Source: Lantana camara (taxonomy: Eukaryota > Streptophyta > Magnoliopsida > Lamiales > Verbenaceae). Taken from it: a stretch of 64,000 nt of DNA. The position numbers and the translations under genes were made by a program. The stretch is taken from assembly GCA_037501455.1 (NCBI GenBank), contig CM074865.1, forward strand, positions 37,988,501-38,052,500. The letters are read 5' to 3'. How positions within the stretch are numbered: the stretch's first letter is position 1; each line of letters starts with the position of its first letter. Under the pieces are notes generated by a model that was not told the DNA's origin, did not search any database, and saw only the letters and a list, made by a program, of their open reading frames with translations. Positions 1-11,566 of the stretch are shown here, piece after piece.

Positions 1-1629
1 AACTCTTTTCTAGAAATTGATATTTTTATAACCCTAAGTATGTTATTTAATTTTGTACTATAATTTTTCCAATTAAGATTTAATTACTTATCCGAATTCT
101 TCCTCCGATGAAGGTAATCCTTCTCGATTAATACTCTCTAGTCAATTGTGTGATTTCCATCATTCAATCATGCATCATTGATCCATTCGGGGAATTAGTT
201 CCTTAAGCTCATAGTAGTGTATTACTTACAGGAGTTAAGACCGAGACCTAGAATCCCCAGGGAACTGCTTGATCGCTATCCTCTACCAACTACCTATCTA
301 CCAAAATAAATAGGTGAGGTTTAAACTATTTCAACTGGAACCATGAATATACATATGTATACAAATGATTTCAAAATCAATTCATTCGGATCCAGAGATA
401 CTTATCTTTGAAATTAAACATTATTCCTTTTGGGATAATGCTTCCATTTTACAGTAATTATTTCTGATATACTGTTCTGTTCACAGTTATACTGTTTTGA
501 TTAAAGATCCATTTTCTAAACTCTGTGTGCTCTATGCACTTCTGATATTATGAAATGCAAGCTTCTGAAATTCTGTTCTGTTGGGCCCTGGCGGTTCGGT
601 TGATTAGTAGACCGGGAGGCATGCGCCAATGGCTACTAAGATACTGACCGTCTCCTATTGATCATGATAATGACTATAATCGGAGGTTGGTTGTATCACA
701 TCATGATCGGGAGAGGTGTATAATTCCTCCCATCCCTGTTTACGTCACTGTGGGGTAGCTCCCTGGGCGCGACAACCGGAGGAAGAAGGATGGTGCATGT
801 GAATTCTGGGTGTCGAGATCCTAGTCGGTCTCGATACCAACCTTGTTAAATGTTTTGGGAGGAAAGGTTGGAGAAAGCCTAGCTTGCGGGCAAATCAGTT
901 TTGAAAACTGATTCATACTTTTGAAAATATACCTTTACCCTATCCCTTTTTGCAAAAATACATATGAACCAGCACCCCTGATGTGTGTGCATGTGTGTGA
1001 TTGCTTGAAAATCTTGATAAAAGAAAAAGATACGACACTTGATTTCCACATAAGTTTTGAATTGAAACCCTTTCACAATCCCTAAAGTTCTTCCAAGTAT
1101 TTAATATATTTTCAAGCTATATCTCACTTAGTCCCTTTGACTAATTCCTCTCTCGTTTTCTAACCTCATGGTTTCAGGTTTGCAGCCAGACGCTTTCTAG
1201 AGGTATCTTGAAGCTTTGGGAAGTCTTTTGTTAAATTAAGACTACTAGTTGCTCTTTTACTGTCTTGCGTAATCTTAGCTGCATCTACCTATATGTTTAT
1301 ATGTTTTGTTATGGTAGCATGTTCAGGTTGTATCCTGAAACATTACTGAATTCTGTTAAACTTAATGTTTCCCCACTTGTTTAGTTTAAGTTAAAGATGG
1401 TATGATATTATTTGCCTAGTTGTTTCTTTACTTAAGATCATGGTATCTATTGTTGCATACATGTTTTAAGAGTTTTTAAATTTCTATAAATTCCGCTGCT
1501 TTGTTAACACCATTAAAGCTCTGTTTATTGTTGAGTATGTCCGTTCGCCGAGGTATCTCTCGTGTGTTAGGGTTTTCTAGTTACTTGGGATGTACATCGG
1601 TGCGGGGTTGTGGTGTTGGGGGCGCTACA
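1..1629 (+). mobile_element. Element Z: 3' part of a Tekay-type gypsy LTR
   Basis: The stretch ends in GGGGGCGCTACA, like the ends of LTRs B and D, and then passes directly into a copia LTR fragment. Its interior follows the B LTR closely: a block around GGAGTTAAG and CCCAGGGAACTG, then AGGTGAGGTTT, a CTAGCTTGCGGGC block, CACTTAGTC, TTTGACTAA and TGGTTTCAGGT in the same order and spacing. No coding capacity is visible. The left end is outside the window, so I cannot tell a solo LTR from a complete element, and the target duplication cannot be checked. Confidence 0.8.
314..1177 (+). other. Predicted leader intron in LTR Z
   Basis: A donor-like TAG|GTGAGG at 314 is paired with TTTGACTAA, a pyrimidine-rich run and TTTCAG|GT ending at 1177. 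The span is 864 nt and the acceptor lies 452 nt before the LTR end. It is one of a set conserved in all the gypsy LTRs here. Splicing is inferred, not shown. Confidence 0.45.
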
Positions 1630-2022
1630 TATACATTCACCATGCACTTTTTCATCCTATGAAACAGGATGATTCCTTCATAAGGACACAATCCCACAAG
1701 CAAGTTTCAATCGAGTCTAATCAACACTCCCACTGTTTGTTGGACTCATCGACTCAGAATAATTTCTAGTTAAGCTTAGATTAGGGTTTGTTTCATGTGT
1801 CATTACTCCATAATGACAAAACCCTAAAAGATTTATAAACTAGGGAGTTCTATTACATGCTCACATAAAGTAAACACCCAAAACATCTAAGAGCACATAT
1901 AAAGAAGTGATTGCCTTTGATCAAATCATTTCACTTGTCATTATTCGAAGATTGTCAGCGTTTTACAAGGAAATAGATAAAGCGGATATTACAGCTTGGT
2001 TTTAAGGGCACTATTCCTAACA
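1630..2022 (-). mobile_element. K: old copia LTR fragment, related to F
   Basis: The block follows the terminal 400 bp of the F LTR in order: the CCCACAAGCAAG block, ACTCCCACTGT, GGACTCATCG, CATATAAAGAAGTG, AAAGCGGATAT and the end GGGCACTATTCCTAACA. It has many substitutions, so it is an older member of the same family. It is read here from its inner part to its end, in the F orientation. The base run after it is not a polypurine tract, which favours a solo LTR. Gypsy LTR Z interrupts it on the left. Confidence 0.75.
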
Positions 2023-2859
2023 AAAACATGTTAGTATAATTATTTTGCTTAATTATATTATTAATATGAGCAGTAGTAATTTGTAAAGTGTCACTTTCAA
2101 AAAAATTTGAAGAGAATTTTTATTTTTGGGTCAGCAGAAGAGCGCACATCGCTCAGCTCTCTTCAGTAATAAATTCCCTCAAATTCCTAGGGGGAGGTGA
2201 GTCCCATTCAACCCTACAACGATCAATACAGTGGCCTCCTTGGCTAGAGAATTACAATATTTAACTTCATAGTCTTTTTCAAATTGAAAAGGATTCTGTA
2301 GAGGAAAGTTTGATTTAAGGATCTTTCCATTTTGAGAAAGTTTATAATCTCTATCAATAATAGAAATATAATTTTCTACATAACTGGTTATAAATCAAGG
2401 TACAAAAGAAATCTTTATTTATTTATTTATTTATTTTGAAATATCTTTATAAAACCTTTCTTGAAATATTTTTCTATCTTCTTTTGTAAAATTTCCGAAA
2501 ATCCATTTTTTGAATGGTTCCCATTTGGGTAAATTAAATTCTTTTTAAATTTGTTTTCTTGCGTGTGATCCCTGGATAAAATTAATTTTTGGTTTAAAAT
2601 CCATTAAACAGAAAAATTCATTTCAGAAGCAGTTATATCTGCATCATTACATACACCTTTAACAATATTATCAGAGTGGATTCTTTTAATTCATCCACTT
2701 TAATTTATTAAAGTTAGATTCTTCAAAAGATTCTGTTTCTCTTATTTGAAAAGTAGAAGCTCTAAAAGGAGATCTTACAATATAATCTACAGGAGAAATA
2801 TGATAAGATGAGGAATTAAATCTAGAATATTGTGATCTAGGTCTAATTCCTTGAGACCA
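2023..2859 (-). pseudogene. Decayed, unrecognised coding remnant
   Basis: AT-rich DNA without LTR features. On the minus strand a protein-like pattern runs from about 2859 down to about 2130, rich in K, F, I and N, with WEPFKKWIFGNF near 2500 and a Ser/Arg-rich stretch near 2830-2700. It is broken by several stops and at least one frame change. LTR A starts immediately after 2859 in the middle of this reading frame, so A was inserted into it. I do not recognise the family. The Ser/Arg-rich then basic-aromatic pattern faintly recalls the region near the coat domain of plant pararetrovirus polyproteins, but this is a guess. A TTTA repeat of about five units lies near 2416. Confidence 0.3.
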
Positions 2860-4718
2860 TGTGACACCCCGTCTTCTCGGCAATCCAGGCATGACGTCAC
2901 AAGAGAGTTTAGTTCTGCGTTTTCGTGAATTATGTGAATTAGCATGTCATTCGTGTCAATTTGTAATTTTATTTTAAGTATGTACACTTTAGAATTTAAT
3001 TAAATGTATTTGGTCTCAATCATCCAATATTTGAAAATTAGGGACCTAATTATAATTAGGGTGTTTTTACCCTTCGTGGTTACTTCGAGCTCGAGAATTC
3101 GAATTCAAATTCCAGCCTTGTCATTGAGTTCGTTTCGATGAATTGGATTCAATGAATTAACCTTTTATTTTCTAAAGCCGTTTGATCGCCCTACCGTTTT
3201 AAAATCCGATCCGAATGGACCGGATACCTTTTGACCCTACCCGTGTGACTGACCCGTTTCAACCCTTAAAGGCTAAATATCAGCCCCTCCCTCTCCCCTT
3301 TGGATCGATAGCACAAGAAAGAGGAGAAGAAAGAGAAAAGTCCCCCCCGGCCATTCCAAGCTTTGGCTTGAGCTTGCCTCGTCCGATCGCCCGATCAATG
3401 AACCAAGGTAACCATTGTATTCCTCTAGTTAAGTGCTTCAATTCTACGTGCATTTCATGGTGTGATTCCTTGTCTAAGTGGTTATTTGGGAGTGATGATG
3501 AATAGTATAGGTTTCGTGTTTTGGGTGTTCGGGCCTATTTCGAAGTCCAATTTGTGTTCTAATGTGTTATATATATAAGTGTGATATATCTTGAATTTGG
3601 GTGTTTTTAGGTTGAATTTTGATTGGAATGTGATTTGGGGTGGTTTGGGAACCACCCCCGTCGAGCTCCTGCTGTGTTGCTGCATTTTTTCGGAGAAGAC
3701 GACCCAACACGACCGTGTCAAGCCTTAGTTCATTCCCAATACGGCTGTGTCCAAGCTTTGAGTGGGAATCTTTTTTAATCCCACACGGTCGTGTCAACTT
3801 TCAAGCCAATTTTAACATGGCCATGTCAACCTCGTTTGTGCTCCGTTTGGCCTGAATTTTTAATGGTAGAAACCGTTTTGAGTCTAGAACATTCTCCAAT
3901 TAGAATCACCTCAAAATTCATTTTAGATTGTGAGTTATAACCATTGGAAAATTGTGTCACCACTTCACCGGAATTCTGCTTTTCTCCAACTTCAAACCTA
4001 CGCCATTTTCGCCTAGCTTTCAACCATGATTTGAGCCATATACCATTTGAAAGATCTATGTGCTTAGTTTCATTTCCAAGAAACAAAACTTAATTTCCAT
4101 TCCTCAAACTCAATTTATGGTCGTTTTCCCACAACTTGTCCGTTTCGGAAAATTTCCAGTTTTTGCCCGTTTTTGCTCGGAACCATTTCTTATGCTCTTC
4201 TTCCGCTTTTCCTTCACCTTTTTACCTCCGAACTCATTCTTAACTTTTTATATCTTATGTATGTGTATGTATTTGTTATTATATGCATTTTATGTCGCTT
4301 AAGTAATGTGAATTGTTCGCACGAAGCACATATGCACCTTGTATGTATCTCCACTTTGTGAATTGCATTCCTTTGTGTGAAATGAGTTTGAATATGAACC
4401 TTGCCAACGTTTTTGCCTCTTTTAAGTTCCTATGCATACACCGTGCATCTGTGTGGTTCATCCATGAGTCTAAGTTCTGTACTTTTATCTTCAGATTGTT
4501 CAGGTGCACCCGAGGTGGTGTTTCGTTAGCCGTGTTGATTCTGGGGTAGATCAATCGTCTTTTTCCCTGTTCCGTTGGTATAAGGTGAGGTTAGGTTATA
4601 GTTAAACCCTATTAAACATGCTCATTTTCTATGCATGCGAACTATAACCTTAAGTATAAGCAAATATGTGCGAAATATGTAAGTTTATGAGTTTGTTAAG
4701 GCTTTGCAAATATAACAC
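2860..4718 (+). mobile_element. Element A: gypsy LTR, first part
   Basis: It starts TGTGACACCCCG directly after GACCA, inside the coding remnant. Shared blocks with LTRs E and H (GAGCTCGAGAATTCGAATTC near 3090, a dyad cluster, AAGGTGAGGTTAGG at 4582) make it a gypsy LTR in plus orientation. Element B was inserted at 4719. The LTR resumes at 29869. The ORF of about 96 codons at 3215-3505 lies inside the LTR leader and matches nothing I know, so I do not call it a gene. Confidence 0.8.
3707..3826 (+). repeat. Dyad cluster in LTR A (4 units)
   Basis: Four short dyads: ACACGACCGTGT (3707), ATACGGCTGTGT (about 3740), ACACGGTCGTGT (3783) and ACATGGCCATGT (3815). In most units the arms pair and the central four bases vary. 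The flank just before the cluster resembles that of the H cluster. Single-stranded, each could form a short hairpin with a four-base loop. Confidence 0.65.
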
Positions 4719-5179
4719 TGTAGCGCCCCACTTGTATATATATATGGAGAGGAACGCTCCAACCCTCGCACAGATAAACTCATCAAATAATGGTGTAAGC
4801 CATCACTCCACAAATACACCGGTGAACGGTTGATGAAGATCATGATGAATGCTCGATGATAATGCAGCGAGAATTAGGAAATTTTGAAACTTTTAAATCC
4901 ATGCGTGGTGGTGACAAGTAATGAGCACATATGATGAACAATACAGTCACGTTTAAGTAGAAGAGACAAGTAATGTTATGATATAAGTAATTGGATAATG
5001 TCACGGGGAGCATATTGTAAGTAGTGTAGCAGTTATCAAGTTACAGAATAAAGCTAGGAACATATGCAGCCATATATCATAATGCAGGACACAAAATAGA
5101 TTAATAACATATAAGTCCTGACTCGGTCAAAATATACATTCTAGAGCTTCAAGATACCTCTAGAGTGCAGCTGCAAGAC

Positions 5180-6140
5180 CTGAAACCATGACGCCAGAAA
5201 ACAGGTAGAGGTATTAGTCAAAGTGACTAAGTTAGGGAGTTCTAAAAAGGAATACTCTTGAAATGAAAGGATATTTGAAATGAATAAAGTTTACCTTGAA
5301 GAATGATTTGAAAGATAAATACTTTATGAAAACATTTGATATGCAGATGATGATGTCACATGCACACACAAATGATATGATTTGGTTCATATGATTTTAA
5401 TAAAGCGGGATAGGGGTAAAGGATAACTTTGATAAATATGAACCAATGTTTATAAAATGATTTATGCCCGCAAGCTAGGCATCTTCCACCCTTACTCCTT
5501 GAAAACAATGAACGATGAGCGATGTTGGAATAAGATCAACAACATCTTCAACATACACACATGCACCACACTTCTCCGGTGTCACTTCGGGTAGCTAGCC
5601 CTAGGTAACGATAAACGATGAATGAGATAAGGATTTGCGGTCCTTTCTCTGACGAATTGTCCTGACTTAACCAACCTCCAATTAAAGTTGGTGTCAATTG
5701 TCTAATGGTGACGGCCGGTATTAGTGATGTCGTTGGCTCTTACCTCTCGAGCATCACTTCCACACATAACCATCGGACCCAATAACGATGAACAATAAAG
5801 CTTGCATATGAATGAACATCCGTAGTAAATCTGAATGTTTGAATATATATAATGAAGTCCGTGAAGGACATGTATAAATATGCGATGATGAACGATGAAC
5901 CATCATCTTTGCATAAATGAATATGATTATTTGAAACGATAAATGAGATGAATATGATATTTGAATGATAAATGAATATGATATTTGAATAAATGATAAA
6001 TGAAGTAAATTACCGATAAAAGAGTTGCCCCGATAAGGGAATAGTATAAAGTAATGCACTGAAAGAACTAGGTGTTGGTTTTGAAAACATTTGATACTAT
6101 AGATATAATCATGGTTCCAGTTTGAAATAGTTAACCTCAC
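5180..6140 (-). other. Predicted leader intron in B 3' LTR
   Basis: On the minus strand, donor CTAG|GTGAGG at 6140 and TTTGACTAA, a pyrimidine run and TTTCAG|GTC ending at 5180. The span is 961 nt, with the acceptor 461 nt before the LTR end. The 5' copy has the acceptor unchanged but the donor mutated to AA|GTGTGG. Confidence 0.45.
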
Positions 6141-6597
6141 CTAGTAATAGGTAAAGATGTGTTGTATGATTAAACAGTGCCCTGGGGATCCCAGTGCTCA
6201 ACCTTAACTCCTATAAGTGACGTACTAAAAAGAGCTTAAGAACTAAGACCCACTCTACATGATACATATGAATGATGAAGTTACATAAGGAGATAACACA
6301 TGAGAGTAATACCGTTTAAGGTATTAGAGATAAGGTATCACATAAAGAAACTCATTGAAGTTAGTTATCTTAATATGAGACTATGATCTTACTAAAGTCG
6401 AGTAACAATTAGTCAAATTATGAATCATAATGTAACCCTAAGGTTATGAAACAAATCCACGAAAGAAAACTCATTTTGAAAAGATATTTTAGACCCGAGG
6501 TTAGGAAACCCTAAGTGCAAACATCTATTTAGGTATCCCGAATTTTATTTCATTTTACTATTCAAAAGTACTATTCCAGATTACTATTCAAGATTAC

Positions 6598-6781
6598 TGT
6601 TGGAGATCTCGTATTTATGGTATAGTTGACTCTGTCCGGTTTGGCAGTGATTAGCCCTGATTTGTAGTGATCTTCCCTTTGTTATATACTCCTGCTCCCA
6701 TGTAAATCCTGTAACACAGAAATATACAAGAAATACACAATGAATACAGTCAATTCTCTCCCAAAATACCATGCTTTGACA
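6598..6781 (+). repeat. C 5' LTR
   Basis: 184 bp, TGTTGGAGATCTCG to ATGCTTTGACA. It lacks about 10 bp near 6670 that the 3' copy has (CTTGTTTCCCGTTCC against CTTCC). Confidence 0.93.
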
Positions 6782-6795
6782 TGGTATCAGAGCAG
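6782..6795 (+). other. C primer-binding site (tRNA-iMet)
   Basis: TGGTATCAGAGCAG follows the LTR with no gap. This is the usual complement of the plant initiator-methionine tRNA used to prime minus-strand DNA. Confidence 0.9.
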
Positions 6796-6889
6796 TGTCG
6801 AGATCCCAGGGACTTAGAATTAACATCATCATCGTCCCATACCTTATCCCAGCCTTGAATTGGCCTGAACCTACAACCAGCAAAACACG

Positions 6890-9800
6890 ATGTCAACCCA
6901 AAACAACAGCAACCAAGAACTTGAAATTCAGACTGCACAACCAACCATGCTCAACTCGGATAATCTGTCAATTGGAATTAAATTGAACAATGACAATGAT
7001 CCACTTTGGGCTAGACTAATGAAGATGACGATCGGCAAAAAAGGGGCCCGTTCGCACATAACCGGCAACCCACCAGCTCCGGAAGAAACAGATCCAAAAT
7101 TCGATTCATGGGAACAGAGAGATCAACAGGTTTTTACCTGGATTATACAGAACATGGAGAGCAGCCTAATTAACAATGTTCTACAATATCCGATTGCGAA
7201 GGCGTTGTGGGACGGACTATCCACCACCTACGGCAGCAACGGAGAGCCAATACCCAACGTCAAGGACAAGAGAGCCTTGAAGAATTCTGGAACAAGCTTC
7301 AAAACATATGGATGGCAATCGATAGAAAGCACCCAAACCCAATGAAATGCCCCGAAGACATCAAAGCTTTCAATCTCATCACCCAAGAACAGAGACTCTA
7401 TCAATTTCTGACTGGAATTGATGAAAAATAGGAATCAGTACGGCGGGATATTCTAAAACAAGAACCAAAACCTGCCGTACAGTCCGCCTACGCCACCGTA
7501 CGCCGCGAAGCCACCCACCTCCAGATCCTCCAGTCCACAATCGGCAGAGATGGGGACTCCACTGTCGGAATGGGCCTCATAGTGAAGAGGGAGAAGGGTG
7601 GTCGGAGCCTCGCACGCTCAGGTGGTGCCGGACACGGGGAAAGTGCCGGTCGTCGTTCATCATGGCGTGAGGACAGATCTGGAATCACGTGTGGGGTGTG
7701 TGGGAAACCCAATCACACATCTGAACAGTGCTTTGAGGTAATCGGGTATCCCGATTGGTGGGAAGGCCACCGGAAGAATCCCAACGTAGCGACGACAAAA
7801 GGCGGAAGCAGGAGAGCAAATCTCATGGCGAGTGATGGCGGCGGAGAAAACGCCGCTGCCGTCGTCATCCGAGGAGACACCACTGTAGTAGGCGGTGGCA
7901 GGGCAACGACGACAGGCAGCCGCGCTAATCTCGCCGTTATTTCTGGCAACGGCGGCATGACAGACTCAGAGGGGTAGGAGATGAAAATCGGTGCAGCAGG
8001 TAAAGGGTTTAGGGGTTATGTCCCAAACCCTAGCTCCCATTTACATAAATTTTCCTAACTTGATGAGAAGCCCCAATTTTTTGTTAATTTGCAAAAGGGA
8101 CCCCAGACTTCTAGTGGTTATGCTCTCCACACCCAAAGTTCTCAAAATAAAGTTTCAAAGTGGATTTTTGATTGCGGGGCCACCGATTCCATGACTTTTG
8201 ATGCTTCTGATCTAATCAACCCAATTAATCCTAAGCAATCACATATTAAAACTGCAAATAGTGGTCAAGCTTTGGTTGAGAAAGAGGGTTCTATCTCAGT
8301 TACACCGAAACTGAAACTGAATAACTGCCTATATGTGCCTTCACTGTCGTGCAAGTTACTTTCTGTGAGCCATATTACGAAAGAGTTCAACTGCATTGTT
8401 CTAATTTATCCTCGATTTTGTTTGGTACAGGACATTCATACGAAGGAGATTATTGGGCGTGGTACTAAGCACGGGGGTCTGTACTATGTTGATGAAGTGG
8501 AGAATCGGTCGAACGCTCTGTTTTCATCCGGAAAAGCAAACACCAAACTCTGGTTGTGGCATCATCGTCTTGGACATCCCTCAACTGGGTATTTGAAGTT
8601 GTTATTTCCTACATTATTTCAGCATAGTCAAACTGTGGATTTTTCCTGTCAGACTTGTTTAGCTTCTAAAAGTCGTAAGACCTCATTTAAACCCAGTAAT
8701 ACACGGGTGGATACTATTTTTTCTTTAGTGCATTCGGATGTTTGGGGACCTGCCCCGGTTGCGAATCAAAATCAATTTCGGTACTTCATTTTGTTTATTG
8801 ATGATTTCTCACGCATGACTTGGGTTTATTTTCTGCGTCATAAGTCTGAAGTTTATACCACCTTTGTTGCATTCTATAAGATGGTGGAAATCCAGTTCAA
8901 TCGAAAAATCAAAGTTGTTCGGTCTGATAATGGAAGAGAGTTTGTTAATGGGGAAATGAGCACCTTTTTCACAGAACAAGGTCTTATACATCAAACCTTC
9001 TGTCCCAACACCCCTAAGCAAAACGGTGTTGCTAAAAGAAAAAACTGTACCATCATTGAAATGACCCAGGCCCTATTGACAGAATCTCATGTCCCCAGTC
9101 ACTTCTTGCCTGAGGCTGTTGCTACTGCTACCTACTTAACTAACCGGTTACCCACGAAAATCCTCAACCACAAAACCCCCTATCCATTCTCCAAACACAA
9201 GCCACAATACCCTCTCACCTTACCATGCCACCTAGGATCTTTGGTTGCACGGTATTCGTTCATGTCCCTAAGAATGAGCAAACGAAGCTGAACCGTGTGC
9301 AGTGAAGTGTGTGTTCTTAGGGTATGCACCTCGTCAGAAGGGGTATCGGTCGGGTTCATATTACTATGGATTGTGAGTTTGTGGAGTCTGACTATTACTT
9401 CCTCCACTAGTCCAGTGGTCAGGGGCAGACACAGGATGAGCCACTGCATTGGCTGAGTTACCCTGATGATACGATAGTGGCCCCGGACTCTGAACCCCGC
9501 AGAGAAGACCTCAGTACCACATCTCTTCCAATGCCCAATGATCATCCTCCGCATGATGTCCAAATTGAGGTAAAAGAATCTCTGAACTCACCCTCTGATA
9601 TTCATAATGATCCTGTTGATATCACAAATGCTACTGATATTGCCGTTCCTGAAGTTGCCATAGTAAGTCACAGGTACTCTCTACCACAGCGAAGTAATAG
9701 AGGGGTTCCTCCACACAGGTACTCTCCGGAGCAAGTTTCTAAATCATCCAAGTACCCCATAACTAACTTGGTCAGGGGGAGCATGTCCGGAGTTGCCAAG

Positions 9801-11360
9801 GCCTTCTTTGGAAATCTCTGTACGGAAACCATTCCGACAACTGTGGAAGAGGCTAGACAGAATGAGGAATGGAAGCAGGCCATGAATACAGAGATGGAGG
9901 CTCTAGTAAAGAACGGAACTTGGGAAAAATGTTAGCTGCCCTCAGGAAAAAAACCAGTTGGGTGCAGACGGGTGTTCACGGTAAAGCATAAGGCAGATGG
10001 ATCGGTCGAGAGATACAAAGCCCGATTGCTGGCAAAGGGATATACTCAGACCTTTGGCATTGACTACTCTGAGACTTTTTCCCCAGTAGCGAAGCTAGAT
10101 ACAGTTTGGGTACTATTATCTGTTGCTGCTAACTTAGAGTGGCCACTTCATCAGTTTGATGTAAAAAATACATTTCTACACGGGGATCTAGCAGAGGAAG
10201 TCTATAAGGAACCCCCTCTAGGGTTTGCAGGGAACTTTGAGAGAAATGAGGTCTGTAAACTCAGCAAGGCCCTGTACGGACTAAAACAATCACCTCGTGC
10301 GTGGTTTACCAGGTTCACGTTGGCAATGCAGAGGTATGGATATGTTAAGAGCAACTCCGATCACAAGTTATTCCTGAAACAAAGGGGGAACTGATCAAGT
10401 GTCTAATTATCTACGTGGACGACATGATCATAACAGGAACTGATACAGAAGAGATAAGCCAGCTCAGAGAGAATCTCTTCAGGGAGTTTGAAATAAAGGA
10501 TCTTGGGGGCTTGAAGTACTTCCTTGGAATTGAAGTCTTACAATCAAAATAGGGAATTTTCATCTCACAAAGAAAATATGCCCTTGATCTGCTTGCTGAA
10601 ACTGGTATGATTGACTTTAAACCAGTTGAAACTCCGATTCAAGTAAATCACAAGCTAAGGATAGATAAAAGTGGGGAACCAACTGAAAAGGAACGGTACC
10701 AACGCCTAGTTGCTAAGCTGATCTACTTGTCTCATACGAGACCAGATATCGCGTATCCTGTGGGGATTGTGAGCCAGTTTATGCACCAGCCACAAAAAGA
10801 ACATATGGAGGCAGTTATACGGATCATTCAGTATCTCAAAGGGTCAATCGGGATAGGAATAATGTTTGGAAGGCATGGACACCTTGATATTGAGGCGTAC
10901 ACGGACGCTGATTGGGTAGGAAACCCAAATGACAGGAGGTCTACCTCTGGGTTCTTCACATTGGTTGGGGGAAATGTGGTGACATGGCGGAGCAAGAAAC
11001 AGAAGGTAGTGGCCTTATCTAGCGAAGGCTGAATTTAGAGGCATAGCAAAAGGGGTAACTGAAGTAATTTGGCTAAGGAAGTTGATGGCTGAAATTGGTG
11101 TAACTCCCAGTAGAGCAACACCGCTTAAATGCGACAACAGGGCCGGGATCAGTATCTCAGAGAACCCCGTTCAGCATGACCGGACAAAGCACGTGGAAGT
11201 TGACCGACATTTCATTAAGGAAAAGCTTGAAAGTGGTATCATCACGATTCCGTTTTTCAGATCAGAGGATCAGCTAGCCCATATTCTGACTAAGGCGGTC
11301 ACAGGCCAGATATTTCAGACAGTGTTGGGCAAGTTAAGGATTGACGACTCCATCCCTTAA
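6890..11360 (+). pseudogene. C gag-pol polyprotein, disrupted
   Basis: Order is that of Ty1/copia, with integrase before RT. Gag from the ATG at 6890 changes frame near 7275 and has a stop at 7429. A CCHC knuckle (CGVCGKPNHTSEQC, followed by GYPDWW) lies near 7690. Protease DCGAT is near 8175. Integrase runs about 8560-9290: LWHHRLGH, HSDVWGP, FIDDFSR, RSDNGREF. A frame change follows near 9225. RT starts after a stop at 9933: AKGYTQ, QFDVKNTF, YGLKQSPRAWF, then after a frame change IIYVDD near 10405. RNase H (YTDADWVG, TKHVEVDRHF) spans two further frames to 11360. At least three stops and four frame changes make it inactive. A single ancestral polyprotein is typical of the family. Confidence 0.9.
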
Positions 11361-11361
11361 C

Positions 11362-11372
11362 TTGAGGGGGAG
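11362..11372 (+). other. C polypurine tract
   Basis: TTGAGGGGGAG lies immediately before the 3' LTR, the standard plus-strand primer position. Confidence 0.9.
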
Positions 11373-11566
11373 TGTTGGAGATCTCGTATTTATGGTATAG
11401 TTGACTCTGTCCGGTTTGGCAGTGATTAGCTATGATTTGTAGTGATCTTGTTTCCCGTTCCCTTTGTTATATACTCGTGCTCCCATGTAAATCCTGTAAC
11501 ACAGAAATATACAAGAAATACACAATGAATACAGTCAATTCTCTCCCAAAATACCATGCTTTGACA
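11373..11566 (+). repeat. C 3' LTR
   Basis: 194 bp, the same ends as the 5' LTR, followed by the ATTAC duplication at 11567-11571. Confidence 0.93.

Larger units (their letters stand above)
6598..11566 (+). mobile_element. Element C: short-LTR copia retrotransposon
   Basis: A complete copia structure: 184-bp and 194-bp LTRs (TGTTGGAG to TTTGACA), primer site directly adjoining the 5' LTR, gag-pol remnant, polypurine tract, and perfect ATTAC target duplications (6593-6597 and 11567-11571). Apart from a 10-bp length difference, the LTRs differ at about three sites by eye. The insertion is therefore much younger than its host B, although its coding region already carries several stops and frameshifts. 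I do not assign a copia lineage. Confidence 0.93.

Noticed and set aside
2023..2859. Endogenous plant pararetrovirus
   Set aside because: Only a faint compositional resemblance. No RT, protease or movement-protein motif is visible, so I left it unassigned.
3215..3505. 96-codon ORF in LTR A
   Set aside because: Lies in the LTR leader just after the promoter region, low complexity, no recognised domain, not kept in LTRs E, H or I.
5754..6140. 128-codon ORF, with a similar one at 27050-27433
   Set aside because: Both are the same stretch of the two B LTRs and overlap the predicted intron. They are not alike enough in reading frame to suggest selection.
6782..6795. tRNA gene hits at TGGTATCAGAGC sequences (also 26009, 39007, 56121)
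   Set aside because: These are primer-binding sites, 12-14 bases complementary to tRNA-iMet, not tRNA genes.
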